Positions 45,538-57,970 are shown, numbered from the stretch's first letter. The stretch is 64,000 nt of DNA from Lathyrus oleraceus (GCF_024323335.1 NC_066584.1:268576344-268640343); one strand, 5' to 3'. Program-made: numbers and translations. The notes: a model not told the origin generated them from the letters alone.

Positions 45538-46904
45538 CTTCGGTCTGAATACCGGAAACTTCATGCCTGTCAGCATCGGCAGAAATAGGGAACAATAATA
45601 GAGGCGGCGCATGGGCCAATGAGACTTGCTAGGGATAACAAAGGTAAGTCATGAATAATCTTCAGTCTGAGTACTAGAAACAACTTCTGGCTTATCACTT
45701 GGGATACCGAGAATGTTTTATGCTTACATGCGTATGTTTGAATTTTTCAATGGCGTAATGCTCCATGAAAATGGAAATGCTACGCGATTTGGGAGGATGC
45801 AATGCAGTACGATTCTACATGCAGGGATGCGAAATGCTAGGTAGAATGCCAAGCCGAGGCAAGGGAATCTGCTGGGGAAATGATCACCATCTTCTGGACC
45901 CTGACAAGTCTGTTGGAGATGCACAGCGCAAAGAATTCTGTGGGGAAATGACCCGCCACACGGTGTTCTAGCAATGACGAAATACCGAGATTTTGACTGG
46001 GGAGAGAACGGCACTGAAAACCTGCTGTTGGGGAAAGCGATAGTGGTTCTGGCAACCACGATCTGCAAGAGATGACTCAGCAGGGGAAGCAAACACCGAT
46101 ACGGTATCGAGGTTCTGCTTCAAGGAAAGAAACCATGGATTTGGCATTGGGATTATCGATCTGGCCTCGAACTCTGAGGAGCAGCCGCTTCTGCTGGGAA
46201 GATACAGTCTGGCAATGTCAACTCCGCTGGGGGTATATAGTCTGACACTGTCAACTCTACTGGGGAGTGTATAATCTGAAACCACCGCTTGGGGGGAGGT
46301 ACAGTGGTGAGAACCTGTTGGGGATTGAAGAATCCAATGCTTGGGCCAGCTCTGCAGGGATAAGATACCATACTCTGATTGTTGGGGGAAAACATCCGCA
46401 ATCATCTGTAGGGGATTTTAAGGAAATGTCCCGAGGGTACCTGTTCTGAATAGACGATCCAAAGCACTTAAAATTTACAACAATTTTAAATGTTTATTAA
46501 GCATGTACCTGTAAAGCTCTTATGTGTCATGATGCAATGTTTTTCAAAAAATTTGGACGTCATTTTTGCAAACAAAACAGAAAAATGAAAATGAAAAAAG
46601 AGATATACTGAATAACATGATTTTATTGATTGAACGGCCTCTGAATAGGCATTTACATCAGGAAGCAATCCCTGGAAAGAGGTAATCGCACAACAGATAA
46701 AAACAGAAATTAATCTAATTGCAATGTGAAATGGATTTCTATTGGGTTCCAATTCTGCTATGACTTGCTCGTCTTCAAGATCATCCAGATGATCAGCTTT
46801 CTGAAAGAGTGATTGGACTGTTTCCTATCCTTCAAAAGTTTCCAGTCATTGACACGAGATGAGATTCAGAACTACTCAGAACGCAGTCATTCGCTTAATC
46901 CCTA

Positions 46905-47102
46905 ATTTTTGCCTGGATCGCCCTATTCGGGTTTTCAATCCACCAGGATACCCATTTTTGCCTAAGTTGCCTTTTCAGGTTTTCAACTTACCGGGTGTAC
47001 AATCTTTTCACTTTTAATCCCTAATTTTTGCCCGAACCTTTTTCATTTTCTTGGTTCGCCGGGATGCCCATTTTTGCCTGGATTACTCTTTTTATTGTCC
47101 AG
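46905..47102 (-). other. Post-integrase hairpin array, element F copy (4 units)
   Basis: In transcript order: CTGGA/TCCAG (47102-47078), CGAACC/GGTTCG (47058-47033), TAAGTTG/CAACTTA (46990-46963) and TGGAT/ATCCA (46942-46914). Each is followed by GGCAAAAA or a close variant. The last two share the loop GAAAACC.GAA..GG with element B. Confidence 0.72.
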
Positions 47103-47112
47103 CGGGTCTATT

Positions 47113-50100
47113 TTATGCGAAGTATTTTTTAACTGCGTCTGAGTTCATCGGGGAAGTGAAGTTTTCACCATCCATCGTTGCAAGCATTAAGGCCCCACCA
47201 TCAAAAACCTTGGTGACAATATACGGTCCATCATAGTTAGGAGTCCACTTGCCCCTGTAATCTGTCTAAGGAGGAAGGATTTTTTTCAACACCAAATCTC
47301 CGCCCTGGAAGCATCGAGGACGCACTTTCTGATCAAAGGCCCTCTTCATCCGACTTTGATACAACTGCCCATGACAAATGGCTACCATTCACTTCTCTTC
47401 GATAAGACTCAACTCATGGAACCTTGTCCGAATCCATTCAGCTTCGTCTAACTTGACATCCAACAGGACTCTTAGAGAAGGAATCTCCACTTCAACAGGT
47501 AGGACTGCTTCCATACCATACACAAGGGAGTAAGGGGTTGCCCCGGTCGATGTACATACTGAAGTACGGTACCCATGCAAGGCCAAGGGTAGCATCTCAT
47601 GCCAATCTCTGTACGTAACGACCATCTTCTGCACAATCTTCTTTATGTTCTTATTTGCCGCTTCAACAACACCGTTCATCTTAGGGCGGTAAGAGGAAGA
47701 ATTGTGATGCTGAATGTTGAAGTTCTGGCACAAATCCTTCATCATTTTGTTGTTGAGATTAGAACCATTATCAGTAATGATTCTTCCAGGAATCCCATAG
47801 TGACAAATGATTTCTTTCTTAATAAATCGGGCAACCACATGTCTGGTGACATTCGCGAATGATGCTGCTTCGACCCACTTGGTGAAATAGTCGATGCCAC
47901 AAGGATGAAGCGATGCCCATTGGAGGCAGTCGCCTCAATCTTTCCAATCATATCAATGCCCCACATAGCGAAAGGCCACGGCGAAGCCATCACATTCAAA
48001 GGATTCGGCGGCACATGCACCTTATCAACATAAATCTGGCATTTATGGAACTTCCGAGCATATTTGAAACAATCAGATTCCATGGTCATCCAGTAATAAC
48101 CTGCTCTCAACAATTTCTTAGCCATTGCATGTCCGCCGGCATGAGTACCGAAGGAGCCTTCATGAACTTCCTGCATTAACATGTCTGCTTCGTGTCTATC
48201 CACGCATCTGAGCAAAACCATGTCGAAGTTCCTCTTATACAGCACATCGTCTTTGTTCAAGAAGAAACTACCTGCCAATCTTCTCAAAGTCTTTCTATCA
48301 TTGTTGGATGCCCCTGCAGGGTACTCTTGATTCTTCAGAAAGCACTTGATGTCGTGATACCAGGGCTTGTCATCAACTACCAGTTCAGCAGCAAACACAT
48401 ACGCGACCCTATCAAGGCGCATCACGTTGATCTTGGGAGCATGGTTCCAACGGATCACGTTGATCATGGAGGATAGAGTAGCAAGAGCATCTGCCATCTG
48501 GTTCTCATCACGAGGTATATGGAATAGCTTTACTGTTGTGAAGAAAGTCAACAGTCTTCTCGTGTAATCTCTGTAGGGGACCAGAGTAGGCTGGAGAGTG
48601 TTCCAATCACCATTCACTTGATTGATTACCAGAGCTGAATCTCCGAAGATGTCCAAAGTCTTGATTCTCAAATCAATGGCTTGCTCAATACCCAAGATAC
48701 AGGCTTCATACTCAGCTTCATTATTGGTGCACTCGAAAGTCGGACGAGCGGTGAAAGGCATATGGGCACCTTTCGGAGTTGTAATGACAACACCAATTCC
48801 ACTTCCTCTGGCGTTGACGGCCCCATCAAACATTAAAGTCCACTTTTCGTCTGAATCAGGTCCCTCTTCAACAAATGGCTCTTCACAGTCTTTCATCTTG
48901 AGGAACATGATGTCTTCATCTGGAAAATCAAACTTCATCGATTCATAATCTTCAACCGGCTGTTGAGCAAGATAGTCTGACAGAATACTCCCCTTGATGG
49001 CTTTCTGGGAAGTATACTGGATGTCGTACTCTGTCAGTACCATTTGCCAACGAGCAACCCTTCCGGTGAGAGCTGGCTTCTCGAATTTGTATTTGACTGG
49101 ATCCATTTTGGAGATCAGTAAGGTTGTGTGAGACATCATGTATTGTCTCAATCGCTTAGCAGCCCATGGAAGTGCACAACATGTTTTTTTAAGCATTGAG
49201 TATCTCGACTCGCAATCTGTGAATTTCTTACTCAGGTAGTAGATGGCATGCTCTATCCTACCTGTCTCGTCGTGTTGACCGAGAACACAACCCATGGAGT
49301 TGTCTAGTACTGTCAAATACATAATCAGCGGTCTCCCTGGGGCCGGAGGCACAAGGATTGGAGGATTCTGCAAATACTCTTTTATCTTCTCGAACGCCCT
49401 TTGATAATCATCATTCCACCTGATAGCCTGATCTTTTCTCAACAATTTGAATATTGGCTCACACGTGGCTGTTAGGTGAGAGATGAACCTTGCAATGTAG
49501 TTCAACCTCCCTAAGAAACCACAAACTTGTTTCTCTGTTCTTGGCTCAGGCATTTCCTGTATCACTTTCACTTTGTCAGGATCCACCTCAATCCCTTCTC
49601 CACTAACAATAAAGCCCAGCAGCTTTCCAGATCTCACCCCGAAAGTGCACTTGTTCGGATTAAGCCTTAGCTTTAACTTCCTCAAACGCTCAAACAGTTT
49701 CTGTAGATTCACCAAATGTTCTTCTTCTGTCTGAGATTTGGCAATCATATCATCAATATAAACCTCGATTTCATGATGAATCAAATCATGGAAAAGAGTT
49801 ACCATAGCTCGTTGATTCTATGTTGCCCCAGCGTTTTTCAGACCAAAGGGCATCACCTTATAGCAGAAGGTGCCCCATGGGGTTATGAATGTTGTCTTCT
49901 CCATGTCTTCTGGTGCCATTTTAATTTGATTATAGCCAGAAAAACCATCCATGAAGGAGAATACCGAGAACTGAGTCGTGTTATCCACCAAACGTCAATG
50001 TGAGGTAAGGGGAAATCATCTTTAGGACTAGCCATGTTCAGATCCCGGTAGTCAACACACATCCATACCTTTCCATCCTTCTTAGGTACCAGAACGTTAT

Positions 50101-50588
50101 TTGCAACCCATGGCGGATAATTTGTGACTGCTAGAAACCCTGCATCCAACTGTTTTTGCACTTCTTCCTTTATCTTGACAGCCATCTCTGGTCTTGTTCT
50201 TCTGAGCTTCTGCTTGACTGGAGGACAACCTTCTTTGAGCGGCAAGCGATGTACCACGATGTCTGTGTCAAGCCCTGGCATGTCCTGATAAGACCAAGCA
50301 AAGATGTCAACATACTCTTGCAGCAATTTAATCAACCCCTTCTTCACATTGTCTTCCAAAGCAGTCGCTATCTTGATTTCTCTCTTGGCGTCCTCGGTGC
50401 CGAGATTAATCACTTCAACAGACTCTTGATGCGGTTGAATGACCCTTTCCTCTTGTTTTAATAACCTGGTAAGTTCTTCAGGGAGTTCACAATCTTCATC
50501 ACCCTCTTCTTCAGCTTGAAAGATTGGATTTTCAAAGTCGAAGCGAGCCATAGCAGAACCGTTATCAATAGGATCCAGTGATGTGCAT
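47113..50588 (-). pseudogene. pol: Element F pol: RT, RNase H and integrase (broken)
   Basis: The sequence begins after the predicted intron (CTSLDPIDNGSAMARFDFEN). RT has CVDYRDLNMAS, a frameshift near 49996, an in-frame TAG near 49818 with a 3-base oddity at the ATYQRA block, and the catalytic YIDDM near 49756. RNase H has FDGA, NNEAEYEA and FGDSALV. Integrase has HAGGHAMAKK, WGIDMIG, a 1-nt frameshift near 47893, then ITDNGSNL and NGVVEAANKN, and TGA at 47389-47391 where CGA is expected. It ends DAVKKYFA at TAA 47115-47113. It is close to the pol of A and B but clearly a separate family. Confidence 0.9.
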
Positions 50589-50833
50589 CTGCCTGAGTGA
50601 TGGTATGTGCTTATGAGTGTGAAAAAAAGAAGTGGAAACTAAACAAAACATTACCATTTTTTTTTGAAAAACTGCAAAAATAGAAAGACAGGGAACGAAA
50701 TATTTGAATGAAAAAAGACGTCCTTTATTTATGATAAAAAATGCAAGTGTCACATAGATGAGCCCTACAATGAGTCATTACGCCCTGGCAGAACGTAAGA
50801 CTTGGATATGCATGAATAAACAAAGAAAATTAC
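50589..50833 (-). other. Predicted intron of element F (245 bp)
   Basis: Donor GTAATT at 50833 overlaps the gag stop TAA (50832-50830). The acceptor is CAGGCAG ending at 50589. Splicing joins the Glu-rich gag tail to pol in frame. The position and donor resemble element A. Confidence 0.6.
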
Positions 50834-52436
50834 TCCTCCATACAAGTGGCTTGGACAATCTCCTCAGAAGACCAATTGTTGAGAACTTCACCCGGGATCC
50901 TCGGACGCACCCAGTTATCGATGTCGTAATCACTATCCCCATCTTCATTGTTAACCGCAGAGACTAATTTGACTTCTCCTTCAACCATGTTAACGTTGGC
51001 TCCACCATGCTGGGGCATGGGATTGTTGACGACATTAGGAGCTGGTGCAAAGTTAACGGCCTTTGAATCAATGAGGTCCTAGACTACATGCTTAAAAGCT
51101 TTGCAGTTCTCAATATTGTGGCCAGGTGCCCCAGAGTGGAAGCTACACCTAGCGTTGGCGTCATAACCCACCAGAAGCCTACCAACGGGAGGAGCCAGAG
51201 TGCGCAACTGCACAAGTTGTAGTTGTTGATGACTAGAAAGCAACTGAGTGTACGACATTCGAAGAGTGTCGAAACGCCGGTCCATCGTCCTTGGCCTCGG
51301 TTGATAGGCTGGTCTATTACCCGGTTGTTGTGGTTGGTACTGAGCTGGTTGACGTTGTGGTTGTTGTTGTTGTAGTGGTGCTGCAGCTGGAATGGTCATA
51401 GCCGCAACATACGGCTGTTGATGATGGTTCTGAAAGTTATTCCTCCGGTTATCCCTGTTCTGATAAGAAGATATGGCACTTGCATCCCCTTCTCTCCCCT
51501 TCTGTCCCTGAATGAATGACTTCTTCACCCCTGATGAGGATCCACCTCCACTCTGGGTCTTGTATGTCCTCAGGTAATTCTCCACCCTCTCTCAAGTAGA
51601 GACTACATCAGCAAAATTGGAGGCATTGCAACCCACCAGGCGCTCCAAATAAGGTCCTGGCAGAGTGATCATGAACATGTTAGCCATTTCCTTCTCCAAC
51701 ATAGGAGGTTGAACACGGGAAGCTGTTTCTCTCCAGCGTTGAGCGTATTCTCTAAAGTTGTTTCTCTCCAGCGTTGAGTTCTGTCTGGAGCCATGTCTGC
51801 ATTATACTGATACTGCTTCACGAAAGCCTCAGCCAAATCCCTCCAGCAACGGATGTGGGCTCTGTCCAGCCTCATATACCATTCCAGGGATGCCCCAACT
51901 AGGCTGTCTCGGAAAAAGTACATAAGCAACTTTTCGTCGTCGGAGTATGCAACCATTTTACGGAAATAGGCTTGCACATGGGTCTTCGGGCAAGAGTTGC
52001 CATTGTATTTGTCAAATATCGGGACCTTGAATTTTGGTGGCACTCTCACACCTGGAACCAGCCCCAAGTCAGCAACATCTACTCCCAGAGGATTCTGTCC
52101 TTCCACTGCCTTCAACCTCTCATCCAATCTTCTAAACATGGGGTCCACACCCTGACCCATACCAAAGTCTTCCTACAGCAGGGGGAACTGATCGTCCTGA
52201 TCATCATGAACGGGCTGTTGACCGGAGGTGACATGTAGGAATGGGATAGGCCCCAGTCCATTGGGTCCATTAGCCTCTCCAGCTGGAGGATCAGTCACCG
52301 TCTCTGGTTGAGCAGGGGGATTCCTCTGTATCATCTGCCTGAGCTCTTGCTGTACTTGAGCCACCCCTTGAACCACATCCATGAATTGATTCATGCGGAT
52401 CTTCATCTTGGCGAACTCTTCCTGTAGGCTTTCCAT
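50834..52436 (-). pseudogene. gag: Element F gag, lacking protease (broken)
   Basis: ATG at 52436 opens a helical N-terminus (MESLQEEFAKMKIRMNQFMD). The capsid domain follows (PKFKVPIFDKYNGNSCPKTH, AFVKQYQYNADMAPDR). A copied segment near 51720-51780 scrambles the end of the domain. After stops near 51590 the frame resumes (VENYLRTYKTQSGG) with a Gln/Pro-rich stretch and the knuckle-like CSFHSGAPGHNIENC. A TAG lies at 51079-51081, probably from CAG. After VNMVEGEVKLVSAV the sequence passes directly to the acidic tail (NNWSSEEIVQATC). The ~1 kb protease region present in element A is absent. Confidence 0.85.
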
Positions 52437-53643
52437 TACTCTCTATTGGTTTCTGCGGGTACCGTACCGGTGAATGCCTGGGTCAGCTATCCTGCTGATG
52501 GAACAACAAATAAACTGAGAACACTATGGCGGTACCTGTTATGCAAGACATTCTAATGAATATGTAAATGCAATGACATGTTTATCAATTCCAAAGGTAT
52601 TCTACCCCCTTGATTCCAGTCTCTCAATAGATAAATGATGTAAAAAAAAGACTAAGCCGTTGATGAGAACCAAGAAAATTCCGACTAGAATCAAGTAGAA
52701 GATATAAACCCCACAGAAATGGATAAACATGTGTGAATGATTATGAACGCAAAATTATGTGATGCAAAATGATGTGAATGCAATGCAGTGGCATGGGAAT
52801 CAGGATCGCTGTATCTGCTTGAACATCTATCAGGTTGCACTGTCTGGAGAGAAATTAAGAGCACACCAAACAAAGGTCGTGGGATGGATCATGTTATCCT
52901 TAATATCAACCACCCATTTTGGTGGATTATGGGTTACACCTTATCAACACCTAAGTTTCATTGATATTAAGGATACCCGATCGGATCAACCATGAATCAA
53001 GGGTTTGTTGCAAGTCACGAGCATGGACTTTAGGTTAAGAACCACCCAAAAGGAGTGTACTAAGGTTTAAACCTGCCAAACATGTTCTACAAAAGGTTCC
53101 CATAGTCATAATCCCATCTTTCGGATATTATTGGAGGAACGACTACTCGTATTCCAAAAATATTCTCAAGAGAGACTCTTATGAGTGTAGTATCGCGTAA
53201 TAATCGTATCAAATCTTACACTTGAACAACTTTCGCACTACGTCCTACGAATAGGCCAAGATGGGTTTGGTAAACTAAGGTCCTCGGCATCTAAGCTCTA
53301 TATTGGAAAAAGTAATGTCTAACCACAACTTACTTGTGTGACATTATTGATCTCAACATGACCTCCACCAAGTGAATGGGCTTGCAAGTCAATTTGCTAA
53401 GGAATAACTCCACACAAGTCGACAAGACTATGCCATTCTCCTATGCTAAGCGTACTCGAGTTCGGGTATAGAACTCATCTCATAAAGATCACCAAGCAGC
53501 CATAGCCAGCCAATAGATACAGCAATGATATGTACACAATGCAATAAGGTAAAGCAGGTAAATAAATAACTGTACAAAAGCATGAACATCCAATAAACAA
53601 ACAAACTACAAAAGCTAGGAGGGACTCGCTTAGGGAAACCGGG
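52437..53643 (-). other. Element F 5' leader
   Basis: 1.2 kb without a credible gene. About 52861-53500 is nearly the same as the element A leader 9080-9720 although the LTRs are unrelated. The long hairpin has stems at 52895-52909 and 52961-52975 (15 perfect pairs). Confidence 0.82.
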
Positions 53644-53661
53644 TCCCCAGCAGAGTCGCCA
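53644..53661 (-). other. Primer binding site of element F
   Basis: TGGCGACTCTGCTGGGGA on the minus strand, 2 nt from the LTR end. It is the same PBS class as element A. Confidence 0.9.
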
Positions 53662-53663
53662 GC

Positions 53664-55249
53664 TGTCGCAACCTGAAAAATACAGTGTGCGAAAAAATAC
53701 CGGCGAAAGAAAATGACAGAAGACTCGCCACCGTGCGTTATTTATCCCAAAGGAGGGAAAGGAAACGCTCGAAGTAAACCTGAAAAGAGGAAAGGAAAAT
53801 ACAAGGTCTCGCAACCAAATCTTGGGTTCGGGAGTCGGTTATGCGAAGGGAAGGTATTAGCACCCCTACACATCTGTAGTACTCTACGGGATCCACTTTT
53901 GTAGTTCTTGTCTAAAGGGTGTGAGTTTATCTTGTGTTGTTTACTAAAAAAGGGGTTAAATGAAAATGACTCGCGCGGATGTCGCATCCACTGCATACGT
54001 ATCTCATCTGAATATGAGAATCAGAGTCTTCGTAGCTCGGCTGACCTATGGGTTTGGGGGATGTGTGCTCGCTAAGACATCGCCTCTTATGCCTACGTAT
54101 CTCATCTGGAATGAGAATCAGAGCAAGCCATAGTTCGGCTAACTACGGGGTTAAGGATTATGTTTTGGGGGCGGACGACGTTACTACGCAATCTACCGGA
54201 TGCTCGACCTTTGGAGACTTACTCACCTGTAGTAGAAGGAGTAAACGTGTGTTTAGGAGAAGAAAAATCAATGAAGGGTTAGGGTTAGGGATGCTCATGC
54301 AAAAAGGCAGTCCTTGACGAAGGAACCTGTAAAAAAAAAAAACACACAAAAATATTGCCTGCTATCGAGGTCTTCCAGCTAGGAAAGCAGTAAAATGCGG
54401 GAAAAATATAAAAGGTACCACGCGGATAAAGATCCGAAGTAACAACAATTAGAGGAATGGGAAACCCAGGGATCTTTCCAAGCTAAACACCATCAAAGAA
54501 AGTGAGTCAGTACAGGTAATCGGAATAAACCTCCAGGTGGTATCCCACAAATAAAGTGGACCACCAGGCAAGCTATCCCTGCAAGAGTATGTGAGCCCTC
54601 ACAAAAACTCAACAAAAGGGTTAGTGAAACACGATAGGCATTTTTTCATGGATAACAGTATGGTTTCAGAAATCTCAAACCCTGTGGCATACACTTCAGA
54701 AATTAAACGATTAAGCATTCAAGGCATTATTTATACATTCATACATAATTATAAACCCGTGGGAAAAAACCTAATGATATTCATCCATCATACCTCAAAC
54801 ATTCAGAGTATTCAACTTCAAAGCACAAAGGTAATGGGAATAAGGGCAAACCTGATTGGAAAGCTTGATTGAAATTGAGTTGCACCCGTGAGGTTTACAA
54901 AACAATCTTTAGGGTTTATGTGAGGCAGAGGTGATTCTGTGCAATTGAGTTCCCTTCAGGGTTTGGAGGTTGCTCTGAACTCTGTTAGCTCTTCTCTCAC
55001 TATCTTTTTCCTCCAGGGTAATAGGAATAGAATGGCCTTTTTTTTCTCTGAAACTCTAGTATTTATAACCTGATTTTTGTGGACTTGTGGGCTCAAATGA
55101 GAGAGGTCCAAGTCCAAGATTTTTCTTTTATTTATTTATTTATTATTTATTTATTTAATTAATTATTATTTTATTTTTTTCGTTTTTGTTTTTTTTTTTT
55201 TTTTTTTTTTGTTTCGGGAAAAATGAAGGGTAAATTTTGGGGTATTACA
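53664..55249 (-). repeat. 5' LTR of element F
   Basis: TGTAATACCCC (55249) to GTTGCGACA (53664) on the minus strand. TATA box at 55067-55060. A T-rich run with long oligo(T) lies at 55120-55212. Twin-hairpin copies are at 53976-54041 and 54074-54139. Confidence 0.92.
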
Positions 55250-56212
55250 TAGAGCAGTTGGTAAAGGGGCGTGCTCCCTTTTTCATCCCCAACATGTCAT
55301 GATTCCTGCAGCCAAGGCATGACTCCTTTGAGGATTGCTTGCATCTTATCCCTGGCAGGTTACCTGACCCGAATTTGATGATTGGTATTCCCTCTGTGGT
55401 TGAAGATTTCTTCTAATTAAGAGATGCTGAGGAAAATGTGTTGTTTCCTTCCCCAACGGAATAATTGTTCTTTCTCCCCTTAGCAGGGACGTCTCTCCAT
55501 TAGTTAGAAGAGATATTTTGTTGGGTATCTGTTTGGCATTTGTTCCTCACAAAATTTTATACCTTTCCTTGATAAGTTCCCCAGTAGAGTTTCTTCTACA
55601 GCGGATCGTATCGATCTTCAGCCACTTGTTCCCGAGAATGGACGAGAAGTCCCTGGAAGTTGGCAGTTGTGACCTTGCTTATCCCCAGTGGTGATCAATG
55701 TCTTCCAGTATTTGATCATCCCCGCCGGAACTGGATCTCTTGTAGGTTGTGCCCTTATTCCTGAAATGTTGTGCCGGATGTCCGTTTGTGATTCTCGGTT
55801 TTGTTTGTGTTAGATATGTCTGTTCGTCAGCATTAATCATACACAAATCATGCATATATACACATAATCCTAGCATTCAGATATTCATGTTTGCATTCTT
55901 TGCCATATATCTTATCTTGTTATCTCCTGTTATTGGTGAAATGTTCTTCCTCAAGCAGATGTTAATGTCTGATCTCTCTATATAGAGTCAGCCCCATAGG
56001 CAGAAAGTGTCTATCTTTCCTTCTTCGTTCCCCACTGAGTTATATCTTCGTGGATGATTATTGTTCCAGTTTCCTTCCTAGTTGAATATCGGGATGGAAT
56101 TACTCCCCCTGAGTTATATCCTCATTGGGTTGAGTCTTGTTCGATTGTGTCTTTCTAGCTTGTTCGATTTGTGTCTTTCTTGTTTTCCCCTACGGGATGG
56201 AATTACTCTTCA
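55250..56212 (+). mobile_element. Element G: Ogre 3' UTR, second fragment
   Basis: It begins with the F target copy TAGAG. It is homologous to element B (for example ATATAGAGTCAGCCC near 55980 and near 19431). It breaks off near 56200 against element J. Short duplicated segments mark the junction (see findings). No coding ORF is supported. Confidence 0.8.
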
Positions 56213-57455
56213 AGCTTTTTGCTCAAAGCACGGAAACGCTTTTCCCACATATCCTTCTCTTGCTTCATCTTGACGAGTGCGTCTTCCAACTCCTCTACAT
56301 CTTGGTTAGGGAGAGTTAATGGCTCAACCACAACCATAGACATAGGTCTTTCGCAAGGATAAGTCATCTTCAACTTTGTAGCTCTCTTCTTCACCCAAAG
56401 AGTGTAAGCTTCCAATGCTACACAATTCCAAGGACCAAGCTCGGATCTTCCTTTCCTATGCACATTATGCCAAGCATGCACAATCTTCTGCTTCAAATGT
56501 TGGGGGTCTTTACCCTCTTGATAGAAAAGACCTTCTAACAAAGTGTTATTAGGTTTGTCTCTCAAGGGGAACCCCAGTTGACGACGAGCCAAAGCAGGGT
56601 TGTAGTTAATACCTCCTTGTGTACCAATGAGAGGCACATTAGAGAATTCACCACAACTATCGATAATCTTCAAACTGCTTAAGGACGGATCATACCAAAC
56701 TAAATCATCATTAGTGAGAGACATAAGTCTTTGAGACCACCTCATACATTGTTTGTTCTCCACAAAAGCAGGCGTCTGAGGCAAGTGAGAAATAAACCAC
56801 TTGTAGAGAAGAGGAATACAACAGAGAATCGTTCCACCACCCTTAGAATTCCTTAGATGAAAAGAGAAATACATATCACCCAACAAAGTAGGCACAGGAT
56901 TCCCAATCAAGAAAAGTCTAATGGTGTTAACATCAACAAAATCGTCAATGTTAGGGAACAAAGATAATCCATAGATGAGAAACACGAAGATAGCTTCAAA
57001 AGCATCCACACTACCAGCTTGAGCAAGAGTAATAGCTTCCTTGATGAGGAAAACAGATGGCCACCCAAACAATCCTCCTTTCTTCACCCAATGAGCCTCT
57101 TTCTTAGACCTCTTCAAGTGAAGAGCTTCAACAATAATACTAGATCGGGGAATCTCCTTCAATCCACTAAAAGGTACTCTACTAGAAATAGGTATCCCCA
57201 AAAGATGAGAATACTCCTCCAAGGTAAGCAAAAGCTGAAAATCTGGGAAAGTGAAACAATGGTAGAGAGGATCATAGAACAGCACTAGCACACTCAAAAG
57301 GCCTTCAACCACATCAGCATACAAATGGACATAAGCTTCCCATGACGTTGTTTGAAGTCCAAGGGATCTAATACAAAAGATGCTAGCTTCCTTAACTCTT
57401 TCAAGTCGGGACATCTGAAACTATACTTCTTAGTGTTCCTTCGTCCATAATCCAT
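56203..57455 (-). pseudogene. Element J Ogre ORF1 (one frameshift, C-terminal truncation)
   Basis: ATG at 57455 gives MDYGRRNTKKYSFRCPDLK, matching element A ORF1. A frameshift near 57330 is followed by about 370 residues of open frame: FYDPLYHCFTFPDFQL, FEAIFVFLIYGLSLFPNIDD, CCIPLLYKWFISHLPQT, NSKGGGT and the CVALEAYTLWVKKRA block. The C-terminal coiled coil starts (VKMKQEKDMWEKRFRAL) but is cut at the G junction. No known enzyme motif is visible. It is the best-preserved ORF1 copy here and the best query for homology searching. Confidence 0.8.
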
Positions 57456-57970
57456 GGTCTGAAAATATTTGCAAATGATACCTTAGTTCCTTGAAATTTT
57501 CGTGTGATGAATGTTATGATGCGCATGAATGCATGAATGCAACAATCACAAATAAGGGATCACACACAAGGCAAATAAAGGTCAAGGGATGAATCAAGTC
57601 ATTGTCAAGAATAATCATCCATTTTGGTGGACTATGGTTTACACCTTATCAACACCCAAGTTCCATTGATATTGACAAGACTTGATTGGATCAACCAAGA
57701 ATCAAGGGTTTGTTTTGAGTCACGAGTATGGAGTCTGGTTTACGAACCATCCCAAAGGAGTGAACTAAGGATAAAAACCTGTAGATCATGTTCTAAAAAG
57801 TTCCCAGAGTCTTAATTCCATATATCGGATATTACAGGTTAGGATGACTGACTCATCGACCCATAATATTCTCAAGAGAAACTCGTCTGAGTGTAGTATA
57901 TCGCGTAACAACTGTTATCAAGTCTACACTTGAACAATTTCTGCATTATGTCCTAAATAGGCCAAGATGG
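57456..57970 (-). other. Element J leader fragment
   Basis: Homologous to the A and F leaders (CATTTTGGTGGACTATGG, TTACACCTTATCAACACC). It holds the covarying stem AATCAAGTC-TTGTCAA (57592-57608, one bulged A) with TTGACAAGACTTGATT (57672-57687). It ends at AGGCCAAGATGG where LTR H begins, so H is inserted here. Confidence 0.78.

Larger units (their letters stand above)
44898..47112 (-). other. Element F 3' UTR and polypurine tract
   Basis: About 2.2 kb lie between the integrase stop and the LTR. The polypurine tract AAATAGGGGCAGC is at 44910-44898. It contains the hairpin array (46905-47102), degenerate CTGGGGA/GTCTG repeats around 46190-46330 and the 68-bp tandem array (45251-45537). No coding ORF is supported. 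Confidence 0.85.
43307..55249 (-). mobile_element. Element F: structurally complete Tat-type Ty3/gypsy element
   Basis: It has two LTRs of about 1.59 kb, a PBS, a polypurine tract and target duplications TAGAG at 43302-43306 and 55250-55254. The total is 11.94 kb. On the minus strand: LTR, leader, gag, intron, RT-RNase H-INT, 3' UTR, LTR. It has no ORF1, and the protease region is missing. By eye the two LTRs differ at about 16 of the first ~340 aligned positions and less further in. The insertion is therefore younger than G but not new. Frameshifts and stops make it non-autonomous. Confidence 0.94.

Noticed and set aside
45031..45619. Two overlapping minus-strand ORFs of 193 and 177 aa with repeated RSFRRSG/VQVDATCG peptides
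   Set aside because: They are translations of the 68-bp tandem repeat in different frames; 68 is not a multiple of 3. They lie in a 3' UTR and have no family match that I recognise.
57456..57970. The idea that the leader of J and LTR H form one element
   Set aside because: J is on the minus strand and H is on the plus strand. H starts with a canonical TG end in the middle of the leader, so they are separate insertions.
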